A stretch of 64,000 nt of DNA from Brevibacillus laterosporus (GTDB lineage Bacteria; Bacillota; Bacilli; Brevibacillales; Brevibacillaceae). The DNA lies in the NCBI RefSeq assembly GCF_030489605.1, contig NZ_JAUKFY010000007.1, positions 124,001-188,000 on the forward strand, in the 5' to 3' direction. Shown here one piece after another: positions 44,016 through 54,418 of this stretch (its first letter is position 1; the number at the start of each line of letters is the position of its first letter). A program made the translations under genes and the position numbers. The notes under the pieces were generated by a model that was not told the DNA's origin, made no database searches, and saw only the letters and a program-made list of their open reading frames with translations.

Positions 44016-44204
44016 ATGTCACGTAAATGTTTTGTTACTGGAAAAACAGCGAAAGCTGGTAATGCGCGTTCTCACTCTATGCGTGCTAGCCGCCGTACTT
44101 GGGGTGTAAACGTTCAAAAAGTGCGCATCCTTGTTAACGGGAAACCAAAACGCGTTTATGTAAGCACTAGAGCTTTGAAATCTGGTCTTGTAACTCGCGT
44201 ATAA
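44016..44204 (+). CDS. rpmB: 50S ribosomal protein L28
   Basis: A 62-residue basic protein: [38 protein letters not shown], then [17 protein letters not shown], matching L28. Only one Cys near the N-terminus, so the zinc-free form. AGGGAGGTGG lies before the ATG. It is monocistronic on the plus strand, between the minus-strand thiN-spoVM and yloU-fakA units, as in other Bacilli, with TATGATACTAT promoter bases at about 43941-43952. Confidence 0.97.
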   Translation: MSRKCFVTGKTAKAGNARSHSMRASRRTWGVNVQKVRILVNGKPKRVYVSTRALKSGLVTRV

Positions 44205-44315
44205 CTCAGCAAAGGCTGAGCTAGAAGCGAATCAATTTGTTTGATTCGTCATAGAATGCGTCTGTCTGGTCTTTGATTAGATACGACAACGTTGCACTTA
44301 CATGTAACATGTAAA

Positions 44316-44343
44316 AAAAGCACCTTTCCTGGGTGCTTTTTTT
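44316..44343 (+). terminator. Terminator of rpmB
   Basis: AAAAGCACC (44316-44324), TTTCCTG loop, GGTGCTTTT (44332-44340) and more T. Confidence 0.85.
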
Positions 44344-44484
44344 ATTTGCTATTATTATCCCCTGATATGGGAATCATCATAAATACCAAGGCATCCACCT
44401 GCCAAAAAATACAGGGTGAATGCCTGTTTAAAATGCTGATGGGCAATCGAATGTCGCCTCTCATCTGAGCCACATCCTCAGCGT

Positions 44485-44571
44485 TTACTTGGCTTTCTTA
44501 TTGAAAGCTTCAATCATGGCGCGAACCATACCACCTAGAATTTTCGGCAACTTGATCGTATAGAAACGCAT
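44485..44571 (-). CDS. spoVM: SpoVM, small spore coat-anchoring peptide (28 residues)
   Basis: The peptide reads MRFYTIKLPKILGGMVRAMI then EAFNKKAK. It matches B. subtilis SpoVM (MKFYTIKLPKFLGGIVRAML...) over its amphipathic helix, including the Pro-9 kink that senses positive membrane curvature. SpoVM marks the outer forespore membrane, helps assemble SpoIVA into the basal coat and inhibits FtsH. GGAGTAAGGAGGGG lies a few bases before the ATG. It sits between a small membrane gene and rpmB at the place seen in other Bacilli. The C-terminus is two residues longer and more basic than in B. subtilis. Confidence 0.95.
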   Translation of the reverse strand: MRFYTIKLPKILGGMVRAMIEAFNKKAK

Positions 44572-44594
44572 CTTGACCCCTCCTTACTCCGGAA

Positions 44595-44771
44595 TTACTT
44601 GTGATGAAATAAAAACCAGCCTGTTGCTATGAGTGCTGTTCCCAAGATGGCATACCACACCCAGAGGGGCATCGTATTCAAAATGAGGATAAGTCCACCC
44701 ACTCCAAAAATGACTCCGAGAACGCGCTTGATTGCCATCCCCTGCTTCACGTGAAACGAGCGAAAACTCAT
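44595..44771 (-). CDS. Small membrane protein between thiN and spoVM
   Basis: A 58-residue protein with two hydrophobic segments (VLGVIFGVGGLILILNTM and WVWYAILGTALIATGWFLF) and a basic beginning (MSFRSFHVKQG). The start ATG 44771 has AAGGGGGG nine bases upstream. Its stop lies 23 bases before the spoVM start, so both may be in one transcript. I know no function for it. It may be a small sporulation membrane protein; B. subtilis has none between thiN and spoVM that I recall. Confidence 0.6.
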   Translation of the reverse strand: MSFRSFHVKQGMAIKRVLGVIFGVGGLILILNTMPLWVWYAILGTALIATGWFLFHHK

Positions 44772-44998
44772 ACCAGGTCGCACCCCCCTTAGGCTTATTC
44801 CGTAATAAAGCTATTACATACATATTCCGAAGAGGGTCAAACATATGTCCAGTATGCCGGGGAAAAACAGAAAAACTTCATCACGTAAGAACAGTACCTG
44901 CCTACCTGATATTTATATGCGTCCAAAGTTCATTTGTTGCTAGTTTTTCTAGAAAAATCAATAGCAGCAAGTAAGAAGCAAAGGCTTGTGTAAAGCGT

Positions 44999-45715
44999 TT
45001 AACAATCTCGGGCTGCAATCACAAATAAATCCCCTGATGCACGTTCTATTTTGCCATATTCACTTGCCCATTCATTACTAATGCCAATGGAGGAACCAAA
45101 TGCAATAGTCGCATCGGTCAATGGATAAGCAAAGCCTGTTAAATAAATACCGGTCACCTCCTGCGAAGCTGGCACTAAGGATAAAAACTCACCGGAGTGT
45201 CCGCGAAGATTGACGCTTGGAAAATGATCGGATAACAGCATGACACGATTTTGCCGATTAACAATCTCCATCCAGACACCTTCACGATGCGCTTTTTTTA
45301 ACAGTGATAAATTTGCAAGCGAATGATCCAATCTACTGCCTACCGCCCCGTACATTACGATCTTGAAGCGATGATCTGGGTATAAATGCACAACACCATC
45401 CTCGCTATCTAGTGAAGCACCTAAATCACGCAAATGCTCTCGTGCAGCCTCCATAGCGATCTCTACGGCAATTTCCGTATCAGTGGCATTCTTCATGGCG
45501 GAGAACTTTTTAATAGCAATACCTGCGTCCTGAAGCAGTCTGAGCCCCTCTTCCTGAATGGTATCAAAATCCCCCACGGCAATATGCGGAATCATCCCGC
45601 CTTCTAGTAAAGCAATCGCTCCCCCATCCACTCCGATCAATAAATCCTCTCTCTCCATCTGCGGCAGCATATCGAGGTCTCCACCTGTGCAAATATGTAT
45701 AGTAAAATCAATCAT
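44999..45715 (-). CDS. thiN: Thiamine pyrophosphokinase
   Basis: A 238-residue enzyme that transfers pyrophosphate from ATP to thiamine. It has ICTGGDLD, GVDGGAIALLEGGMIPHIAVGDFDT (metal/ATP site) and KNATDTEIAVEIAM, the standard DxGD and ATDxE type motifs, then YGAVGSRLDHSLANLSLL and GLSLxP-like C-terminal strands (FLSLVPASQEVTGIYLTGFAYPL). ATG at 45715 follows AAAGGAATG by eight bases. In B. subtilis thiN directly follows rpe; here 7 kb of accessory DNA separates them. Confidence 0.93.
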   Translation of the reverse strand: MIDFTIHICTGGDLDMLPQMEREDLLIGVDGGAIALLEGGMIPHIAVGDFDTIQEEGLRLLQDAGIAIKKFSAMKNATDTEIAVEIAMEAAREHLRDLGASLDSEDGVVHLYPDHRFKIVMYGAVGSRLDHSLANLSLLKKAHREGVWMEIVNRQNRVMLLSDHFPSVNLRGHSGEFLSLVPASQEVTGIYLTGFAYPLTDATIAFGSSIGISNEWASEYGKIERASGDLFVIAARDC

Positions 45716-45957
45716 TATGTTTACATTCCTTTCTCTAGCACGTGCCTCTTAGTAGTTTTTTCATAATCTTATTGTTTTCGCTAATTTAGAAAGCTACTCT
45801 ATATTGTACGGTCGCTCTTAGGGGAAGTAAACGTAAGGCTAGTATAAAACCATTGAAAAAACTAAAACCTCCTGCCTATTCTTGTTAAAAAGAAGGTATA
45901 GACAAAGTTTTTTTTAAAATTGCCGTCCCGATAAAGCAAGCAGACAGGTATCAAATC

Positions 45958-46005
45958 GAAAAAAGCCCAATTTCTTAATTAGTAATACTAAGAAATGGGC
46001 TTTTT
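45958..46005. terminator. Strong hairpin terminator in the spacer
   Basis: AAAAAGCCCA-A-TTTCTTA pairs with TAAGAAA-TGGGCTTTTT around a ~10-base loop. T-runs exist on both strands, but no adjacent gene ends here, so it may isolate the rph unit from thiN. Confidence 0.6.
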
Positions 46006-46148
46006 AATATTGGAATTTCTTAACGTTGTAAATCCGTATTTTCTTGACGCTACTCTAAACGATTGGATATTTAAATATCATTTAGTGTGAGTCATTTGTC
46101 TTGTAAAATAGGGTTTTTCTTCCTTTGAATTATGGTCGTGTAAATACA

Positions 46149-46177
46149 TTGATAAAAATGAGAAACTGTGATAAATT
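46149..46177 (+). promoter_or_regulatory. Possible promoter of the rph leader
   Basis: TTGATA (46149-46154), 17 bases, TAAATT (46172-46177). If used, the transcript has a ~220-base leader carrying both short ORFs. Confidence 0.35.
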
Positions 46178-46287
46178 TATATAGATACACCATAATGTAT
46201 TTTGTGTTAAATATCCCTATTTTAATTATACATCACAAAATTCTTTTCAGTCAACCCCCATTTTTATTTTTTAAAGGAGTGCTTGAT

Positions 46288-46350
46288 ATGAGCATGGAAC
46301 TTCAACCAGGAGCAAGAACGATTGGACAGCGTAATTGGTTGATCAAATGA
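46288..46350 (+). CDS. 20-codon upstream ORF 1 of rph
   Basis: AAAGGAG lies nine bases before ATG 46288. It reads MSMELQPGARTIGQRNWLIK and stops at TGA 46348-46350, which overlaps the ATG of the next short ORF (ATGA). The good ribosome site and overlap point to a translated leader peptide. Confidence 0.45.
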   Translation: MSMELQPGARTIGQRNWLIK

Positions 46351-46391
46351 ACAATTTTTGTCATATGATTCATCTTGGAATTCAGCGATAA
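46347..46391 (+). CDS. 14-codon upstream ORF 2 of rph
   Basis: Starts in the ATGA overlap at 46347, reads MNNFCHMIHLGIQR and stops with TAA at 46389-46391, directly before ATGGGAGG, which contains the rph ribosome site. No own ribosome site, so translation would depend on re-initiation after ORF 1. Confidence 0.35.
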   Translation: MNNFCHMIHLGIQR

Positions 46392-49037
<2,646 letters not shown>

Positions 49038-49255
49038 TTCATTACACCTAAACCATTGAATTTTTGTAGAATCTTAAACACTACGATTTCATGCTCTTTT
49101 TCCTCGACCGCTAATTCCTCTTCATTCTATTTGTTCCTAATCATACGCATACTGACGATATCTCGGAATACAAAAAACTTTCCATCAAAAATCACTACTC
49201 TCAATACTGCCATTGCCTCAACACAGAATTGAATAAAAATGAGTTCGGACATGTA

Positions 49256-49290
49256 AAAAGGTGCTGTCCAATAGGGACGACACCTTTTTT
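49256..49290. terminator. Bidirectional terminator between rph and the ABC transporter
   Basis: AAAAAGGTG...GTCC-AATA-GGGAC...CACCTTTTTT (49256-49290). Confidence 0.75.
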
Positions 49291-49313
49291 ACACTGCTCT
49301 TATTTTCGAATTT

Positions 49314-50036
49314 CTATAATACTTTTTCCAAAAACTGTCGTGCACGTTCACTTGTTGGATTTGTGAAAAACTCCTGCGGGGAGGCGTCCTCAATTAACAA
49401 CCCGCCATCCAAAAACAGTACACGATCTGCCACTTCACGAGCAAAGCCCATTTCATGTGTAACAATCGCCATTGTCATACCAGAGTGCGCCAGACTTTTC
49501 ATGACTTCTAATACCTCTTTGACCATTTCTGGATCAAGAGCAGACGTAGGCTCATCAAAGAGCATAATCTCTGGTTCCATTGCTAAGGCTCGCGCAATCG
49601 CAACACGTTGCTTTTGCCCACCTGATAAGCTGCTCGGATAGACACCTGCCTTATCAGCCAGCCCAACGCGTTCCAAAAGCTCCATGCCCTTTTTTTCCGC
49701 AACCGCCTTCGTTAGTTTTTTTACCTTTATTGGTGCGTAGGTCAGGTTTTGCAGCACCGTCATATGCGGGAACAAATGAAAATGCTGGAACACCATTCCC
49801 ACTTTCTGCCGAATCTCTTGAATGTTTCCCTTCGAGTTGGTAATATCCATCCCGTTGATCATTACCTGTCCCTTTGTAGGCTCCTCCAGCAAATTCATGC
49901 AACGCAAGAATGTAGATTTCCCTGAACCTGATGGCCCAATAATGGCAACTACATCTCCTTTTTTAATGCTCGTACTGATTCCTTTCAGAACCTCCAGTTT
50001 CCCGTATGCTTTATGCAAATTTTCAATTTTAACCAT
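49314..50036 (-). CDS. Polar amino acid ABC transporter, ATP-binding protein
   Basis: A 240-residue ATPase: Walker [10 protein letters not shown], signature [16 protein letters not shown], Walker [15 protein letters not shown] and the switch His in IVTHEMGFA, as in GlnQ/ArtR-type ATPases. Last gene of a three-gene unit (binding protein, permease, ATPase), overlapping the permease by eight bases. The set resembles artPQR or tcyABC of B. subtilis; substrate (arginine, cystine or glutamine) cannot be decided. Confidence 0.94.
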   Translation of the reverse strand: MVKIENLHKAYGKLEVLKGISTSIKKGDVVAIIGPSGSGKSTFLRCMNLLEEPTKGQVMINGMDITNSKGNIQEIRQKVGMVFQHFHLFPHMTVLQNLTYAPIKVKKLTKAVAEKKGMELLERVGLADKAGVYPSSLSGGQKQRVAIARALAMEPEIMLFDEPTSALDPEMVKEVLEVMKSLAHSGMTMAIVTHEMGFAREVADRVLFLDGGLLIEDASPQEFFTNPTSERARQFLEKVL

Positions 50037-50700
50037 TACGACGCAGCCTCCGTTCTAGCCATGTAGACAGTAGCGTTAAAATCATAACCAAAATATAGTA
50101 CTGTAAGCCTGCAAACACTAAAGGCTCAAAATAAATATACAATTGACCCTTGACGACATCTGCACGGCGCAAAATTTCCGCCACTCCAATAACGGATACT
50201 AGGGATGAATCCTTAAGTAAGGTAATAAATTCATTCATAATGGCAGGTAAAATGTTGCGAATCGCCTGAGGAAAAATAATATCCTTCATCATTCGAGCGT
50301 AGGGAACCCCTAATGCCTTAGCTGCTTCCCACTGCCCCTTGTCTACAGCCAAAATTCCAGCGCGCATGGTCTCTGACAAATAGGCAGCAGAATTCAAGCT
50401 AAAAGCGAGAACCCCAGCAAATAGAGCTGGAATCTGATAATCCGTTAATTGCGGGATTGCATAATAAATCAGTAAGAGCTGAACCAGCAATGGTGTACCA
50501 CGAAAAATGCTTGTATAAAAAGCAGCAAATACCTGTAAGAATTTGCTATTGGATATTTTGCATAGGGTTAAGATTGTGCCCAGTATAAATCCGAAAAAAA
50601 CCGATAAAACCGTAAATTGTAAGGTAATCCCCATACCCTCCAGCATGTAGGGTATATGTGGTGTAAGCAATGAAAAATCGATTGGTATGCTTGTATTCAT
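50029..50700 (-). CDS. Polar amino acid ABC transporter, permease
   Basis: A 223-residue permease of the HisM/GlnP type with about five membrane segments and the EAA loop [52 protein letters not shown]. The start lies 55 bases after the binding protein gene, with a hairpin in between. GAGGTG precedes its ATG. Confidence 0.93.
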   Translation of the reverse strand: MNTSIPIDFSLLTPHIPYMLEGMGITLQFTVLSVFFGFILGTILTLCKISNSKFLQVFAAFYTSIFRGTPLLVQLLLIYYAIPQLTDYQIPALFAGVLAFSLNSAAYLSETMRAGILAVDKGQWEAAKALGVPYARMMKDIIFPQAIRNILPAIMNEFITLLKDSSLVSVIGVAEILRRADVVKGQLYIYFEPLVFAGLQYYILVMILTLLSTWLERRLRRNG

Positions 50701-50737
50701 GTTTTATGTTCACCTCTGCTTCATCATCTTGCCCTGT

Positions 50738-50767
50738 AAAAAAAGCAGACTGGGATTATTGTCCCAG
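50738..50767 (-). terminator. Attenuating hairpin between binding protein and permease genes
   Basis: On the minus strand CTGGGA, six-base loop CAATAA (containing the stop codon), TCCCAG, then TCTGC and seven T (50744-50738). The short 6-bp stem would let part of transcription through and favour binding protein over permease. Confidence 0.5.
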
Positions 50768-51568
50768 CCACTTTTTAATCAGTTTGTCCATTTCACCGTT
50801 TTCTTCCATCTTTTTCAAGATTTCATTAAACTTTTCCACATGTTCTGATCCTTTCGGGAAAGCAATTGCGTAACCTTCTGTATTATTTGTTGTCATAACC
50901 GTTGATTGCAAACCAGGGTTTTTCTCCAAGAAGCCTTGTGCGATGGTATTTTCTACAACAGCCGCCGCAGATCGGCCCGTAACTACCTCTTGAATGATTT
51001 CCCCCATTTTATTTAAGGAAACCACCTCAACCCCATTAATCTCTTTCGCAATCACTTGAGCAGCCTTTTCTTGCATTGAGCCAATTTGAACGGCTAGCCG
51101 TTTGCCTGATAGCTGTTCTGGCTTGGTAATAGGCGAGTCTTTTTTGCTCACTAATGTATTTTTTGCTTCATAATAATTATTGGAGAAATCTACATTCTTC
51201 TTACGCTCAGGTGAAGTGGACATCCCCGCCATGACGAAGTCTGCTCGTTTTGATTGAAGAGCAGGAACCAGACCATTAAAGTCTGTATCGACTACTTTTA
51301 ATTCATAGCCAAGTTCCTTTGCAATATAAGTAGCAATATCGATGTCCATACCTACAATTTGATCATTGCCATCCTTTGTTTCATGGAATTCATACGGATA
51401 GTAATCCGCTGACGTGAACATCGTTAAGGTTTTAGCTGCTGCTTGATCTGTGTTTTTGTTAGCTGCATTTCCACTGTCCTGACTAGCAGAACCACAGCCT
51501 GTTAATAAGGAAACAGATAATAAAGTAGATAAGGCAAGAGCTGCAAATGATTTTGTAGATTTTCTCAT
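50756..51568 (-). CDS. Polar amino acid ABC transporter, substrate-binding lipoprotein
   Basis: A 270-residue lipoprotein: signal ending LLTGC (Cys25), then an Asn/Ala-rich linker and a two-lobed SBP_bac_3 domain (YYPYEFHET, GMDIDIATYIAKELGYELKVVDTDFNGLVPALQSKRADFVMAGMSTSPERKKNVDFSNNYYEAKNTLVSK, the amino-acid-binding pattern). Resembles ArtP (YqiX) of B. subtilis; ligand is likely a basic or other polar amino acid. RBS GGAGGG precedes the ATG. Confidence 0.93.
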   Translation of the reverse strand: MRKSTKSFAALALSTLLSVSLLTGCGSASQDSGNAANKNTDQAAAKTLTMFTSADYYPYEFHETKDGNDQIVGMDIDIATYIAKELGYELKVVDTDFNGLVPALQSKRADFVMAGMSTSPERKKNVDFSNNYYEAKNTLVSKKDSPITKPEQLSGKRLAVQIGSMQEKAAQVIAKEINGVEVVSLNKMGEIIQEVVTGRSAAAVVENTIAQGFLEKNPGLQSTVMTTNNTEGYAIAFPKGSEHVEKFNEILKKMEENGEMDKLIKKWLGQ

Positions 51569-52210
51569 AATAATACCCTCCTGTATGAAACACCGATGAT
51601 CTACGATGTATGTAATCCAATTATTTACGAAACACTGAAAACTTATATTTATAATACCATACGTATAAAAATAAGAAAGTAAAATTTAATAATATTTTTT
51701 AAAACTTAATAAAAATGCAATGTGTATCTAAGCATAATCCTTGTCCTACCAGCTCGGCTTCAAACAAAATCTTTGTATAGTGTGCATCAAAACTGATCGT
51801 CTATTCACATATATTCACCTTTATAACCTGCTGAACATCAGTATTTATACATTTTTTCGGCTTTTATGCACTTTTTATGCATGAATATCTGTTCTTTATT
51901 AGGTCGCCAAAGACAAATATGATGTAAAGATAAAAATGCGCACCTTTAATCTTCAAGGTACGCATTACTAATATTGATTCACACTGTAATCAATCTTTAA
52001 CTATAATTAGTATTCCGATTGAGATACTATTTAGTCTGATCCCTTATTCAGGATAAAAAAAGACCCTGTCCAAAAACAGTTCCAATTTGTATCTTGAATC
52101 CATAATTTTTTTAACTTCTTTTTCATAATAAATTGTATATACAACTATAATGCCCTTGTGCCCCTAACTCTCCTTTCACCTTTAGAATGAGTATGTTATC
52201 CTACCTTGAG
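51569..52210. other. Spacer between the ABC operon and yjdF
   Basis: About 640 bases of AT-rich DNA with no gene. It holds the ABC operon promoter near its left end and a terminator (51925-51967). A second weak hairpin with a T-run (CTGT/ACAG near 52061-52086) may also end yjdF transcripts. Confidence 0.35.
51925..51967 (-). terminator. Terminator, minus strand
   Basis: AATGCGTACCTT pairs with AAGGTGCGCATT (51966-51935) around an 8-base loop, followed by TTTATCTTTAC. Confidence 0.65.
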
Positions 52211-52624
52211 TCAGTGTCCGCGATGCTTCGCTTTAGCCTTCCGTCTTGCCACCTCTCTTTTATAAGCAGCAATTTCTTCTTTTCGTTCCTTGGAGAGAAC
52301 CTTTTTTTCTTTTTTCCGTTTTTCTAAATCTTGCTGAATAGCTTGTGCTGCTTTTGTTGAGACTCCTCGACTATTCATTTCTTTTCTGGCATTTCGAATT
52401 ATGCGCTTTGGATTTATCCTACGTTCTTTCTTATCAAGTGCTGAAACGGAGGAAACTGAGCCTCTGTCCAATAAATCCAGTAAATTGCTTTGTACAAATT
52501 CCAATATTTCTGCATCCTTTGGTTCTGACCCAAACACATTTCTCGCTGCTTTCAATTTGCTTTTCTCTTCATACTCGGTGATACCTATCCAAAATTGGCC
52601 ATCATACAATACCGTAAGCTTCAT
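52211..52624 (-). CDS. yjdF: YjdF-family (DUF2992) protein
   Basis: A 137-residue basic protein: MKLTVLYDGQFWIGITEYEEKSKLKAARNVFGSEPKDAEILEFVQ, then a long helical Lys/Arg-rich tail (AIQQDLEKRKKEKKVLSKERKEEIAAYKREVARRKAKAKHRGH). This is the YjdF/DUF2992 pattern. The start ATG 52624 has AGGAGG seven bases upstream. YjdF genes are known for a conserved leader RNA that binds azaaromatic compounds; the leader here is ~90 bases and may hold it. Function of the protein is unknown; regulation suggests response to toxic aromatic compounds. Confidence 0.85.
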   Translation of the reverse strand: MKLTVLYDGQFWIGITEYEEKSKLKAARNVFGSEPKDAEILEFVQSNLLDLLDRGSVSSVSALDKKERRINPKRIIRNARKEMNSRGVSTKAAQAIQQDLEKRKKEKKVLSKERKEEIAAYKREVARRKAKAKHRGH

Positions 52625-52712
52625 AAACAAGCCTCCTAAAAATAATGCGGATCCTCATCGGTTCGTTACTCTCATTCCTTAACCTCACTTTCCTAAAACT
52701 ATAAGACGATAA
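52625..52712 (-). ncRNA. Candidate yjdF-motif riboswitch leader
   Basis: A TATAAT (minus, 52724-52719) would start a leader of about 85-90 bases before yjdF, ending in AGGAGG. The region has GC-rich conserved-looking blocks (GAGAGTAACGAACCGATGAGGATCCGC) unlike the AT-rich surroundings, and yjdF genes are commonly controlled by such an aptamer. I could not check it against the covariance model, so the call rests on gene family and position. Confidence 0.45.
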
Positions 52713-52810
52713 TCATTTATTATATAGTAATTTCATGTAATTTACATACTCTTTTCATTCTTTTTTACCTATAGTCTTAAACGAATCCAAGAACTCACAG
52801 AGATAGTCAT

Positions 52811-52858
52811 AAAAAAAGGATGCTCTCTTTGAATTAAATGAGAGAGTCATCCTTTTTT
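52811..52858 (-). terminator. Terminator of the rsgA-rpe end of the operon
   Basis: AAAAAAGGATGACTCTCT...GAGAGCATCCTTTTTTT on the minus strand, two bases after the rpe stop. Confidence 0.9.
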
Positions 52859-52859
52859 G

Positions 52860-53507
52860 TTAGCCGCGAATCTCAGCAATCGCCTTTGCTCGATCTGTTT
52901 GATTATAAACAGCAGAACCTGCGACAAGTACAGTCGCTCCAGCATCTTCACACAGGCGAGCTGTTTGAGCATTTACCCCGCCATCAATTTCAATATCAAT
53001 ATGGGATAGGCCACGTTTATTTAATAAATCACGTAGATCACGTATTTTAGGTAATACGCTATGTATAAATTTTTGACCGCCAAAGCCTGGGTTTACCGTC
53101 ATCAATAACACCAGATCCAAATCCTTAAGCACATGCTCGATCGTGCTAATTGGAGTAGCTGGATTTAAAACAACCCCTGCCTTTACACCTTGTTCTTTAA
53201 TGTGATGAATAGTCCGATGTAAATGGCGGCAAGCTTCCTGATGAACCGTGATGTAATCTGCGCCACTTTTAGCAAATTGAGCGATATAGCGATCCGGTTC
53301 TTCAATCATCAGATGTACGTCCAAAGGAAGTTGCGTGACTGGACGGATTGCATCGACGATCAAGGGACCTATTGTAATATTGGGGACAAAATGGCCATCC
53401 ATTACGTCTACATGAATCCAGTCAGCGCCTCCACGTTCTACATCTTTAATTTCTTCTCCTAAGCGAGCAAAATCAGCTGATAGAATAGATGGTGCGATTT
53501 TTACCAT
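52860..53507 (-). CDS. rpe: Ribulose-phosphate 3-epimerase
   Basis: A 215-residue TIM-barrel enzyme of the pentose phosphate pathway. It has [39 protein letters not shown] (metal-binding His and Asp), [27 protein letters not shown] and IEIDGGVN. It overlaps rsgA by seven bases and is followed by a strong terminator, so here the core operon ends. Confidence 0.96.
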   Translation of the reverse strand: MVKIAPSILSADFARLGEEIKDVERGGADWIHVDVMDGHFVPNITIGPLIVDAIRPVTQLPLDVHLMIEEPDRYIAQFAKSGADYITVHQEACRHLHRTIHHIKEQGVKAGVVLNPATPISTIEHVLKDLDLVLLMTVNPGFGGQKFIHSVLPKIRDLRDLLNKRGLSHIDIEIDGGVNAQTARLCEDAGATVLVAGSAVYNQTDRAKAIAEIRG

Positions 53508-54400
53508 TGTTTGTTCCTCCTCAGGTATTCTCTCAACTCTTCCATGAACTGCAGATAATGTTTATAACGATGTTCAACGATTTCACCAGCTTGCAAAGCA
53601 GCTTGAACTGCACAGCTTGGTTCCGTTATATGCAAACATCCCCGGAACTTACACTCATCGCTTCGCTGCTCAAAATCACGGAATGCTTGTGCCAAATCTA
53701 GCTCGGTCATATTTATAAAATCTAATGAACTAAATCCAGGTGTATCGGCGACATAGCCACCTTCCTTCAATGGAAGCAGCTCTACGTGGCGAGTAGTGTG
53801 CCGACCACGTCCTAGCTTTTGGCTGACTTCTCCCGTTTGTAGGCTGATTCCTGGAAAAATAGCATTCAGCAGAGATGATTTCCCTACTCCTGATTGTCCG
53901 GCAAAGACCGCTAGCTTTCCAATCAGCTCTTCACGTACTTGTTCTACACCGCGCTGATCAAGAATGGAGGTGGGAATCACTCGATATCCCACCTTTTCAT
54001 ATTCCGCTACAAGCCTGCTGCATTCTTCCTCTTCCAATAAATCTGCCTTCGTAATTACAATAATCGCATCAATGCCAGCATGCTCCGTATGTACAAGGAA
54101 TTTATCCAACAATAACGGACTCATATCAGGCTCCTTAGCAGAGAACACTAAGACAGCTAAATCAACATTGGCAATAGAAGGGCGAACCAGCTCGCTTGTT
54201 CGCTCTTCTATCTCCATCACATATCCATCTCGATCATTTGGCGCCTCAAATACGACCCAATCACCAACTAAAGGGGTAATCTTGGCCCCTTTCTTTTTAA
54301 ACAAGCCACGAGCTCGACATTGGACGATTCGTTCTGGATTCGCTTGGTCGGCCACGTAATAAAATCCACTTAATGCTTTTACAATTCGCCCTTCTGGCAT
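53501..54400 (-). CDS. rsgA: Ribosome small subunit-dependent GTPase A
   Basis: A 299-residue circularly permuted GTPase that helps mature the 30S subunit. OB-fold at the N-terminus, then permuted motifs in order G4 (VITKADLL), G1 ([12 protein letters not shown]), G3 (DTPGFSS), followed by the zinc part [14 protein letters not shown]. It is 18 bases from prkC and overlaps rpe. Phosphorylation by PrkC is known in B. subtilis (CpgA). Confidence 0.96.
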   Translation of the reverse strand: MPEGRIVKALSGFYYVADQANPERIVQCRARGLFKKKGAKITPLVGDWVVFEAPNDRDGYVMEIEERTSELVRPSIANVDLAVLVFSAKEPDMSPLLLDKFLVHTEHAGIDAIIVITKADLLEEEECSRLVAEYEKVGYRVIPTSILDQRGVEQVREELIGKLAVFAGQSGVGKSSLLNAIFPGISLQTGEVSQKLGRGRHTTRHVELLPLKEGGYVADTPGFSSLDFINMTELDLAQAFRDFEQRSDECKFRGCLHITEPSCAVQAALQAGEIVEHRYKHYLQFMEELREYLRRNKQW

Positions 54401-54418
54401 GCATGTACCTCCAGCGTT

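Larger units (their letters stand above)
45716..46287. other. Long spacer upstream of the rifampicin phosphotransferase
   Basis: Contains the thiN promoter, a strong hairpin (45958-46005) and the presumed promoter of the rph leader. No gene seen. Confidence 0.4.

Noticed and set aside
45716-46287. Thiamine (TPP) riboswitch in front of thiN
   Set aside because: The conserved CTGAGA and GGAA-type aptamer blocks are not present in the upstream sequence.
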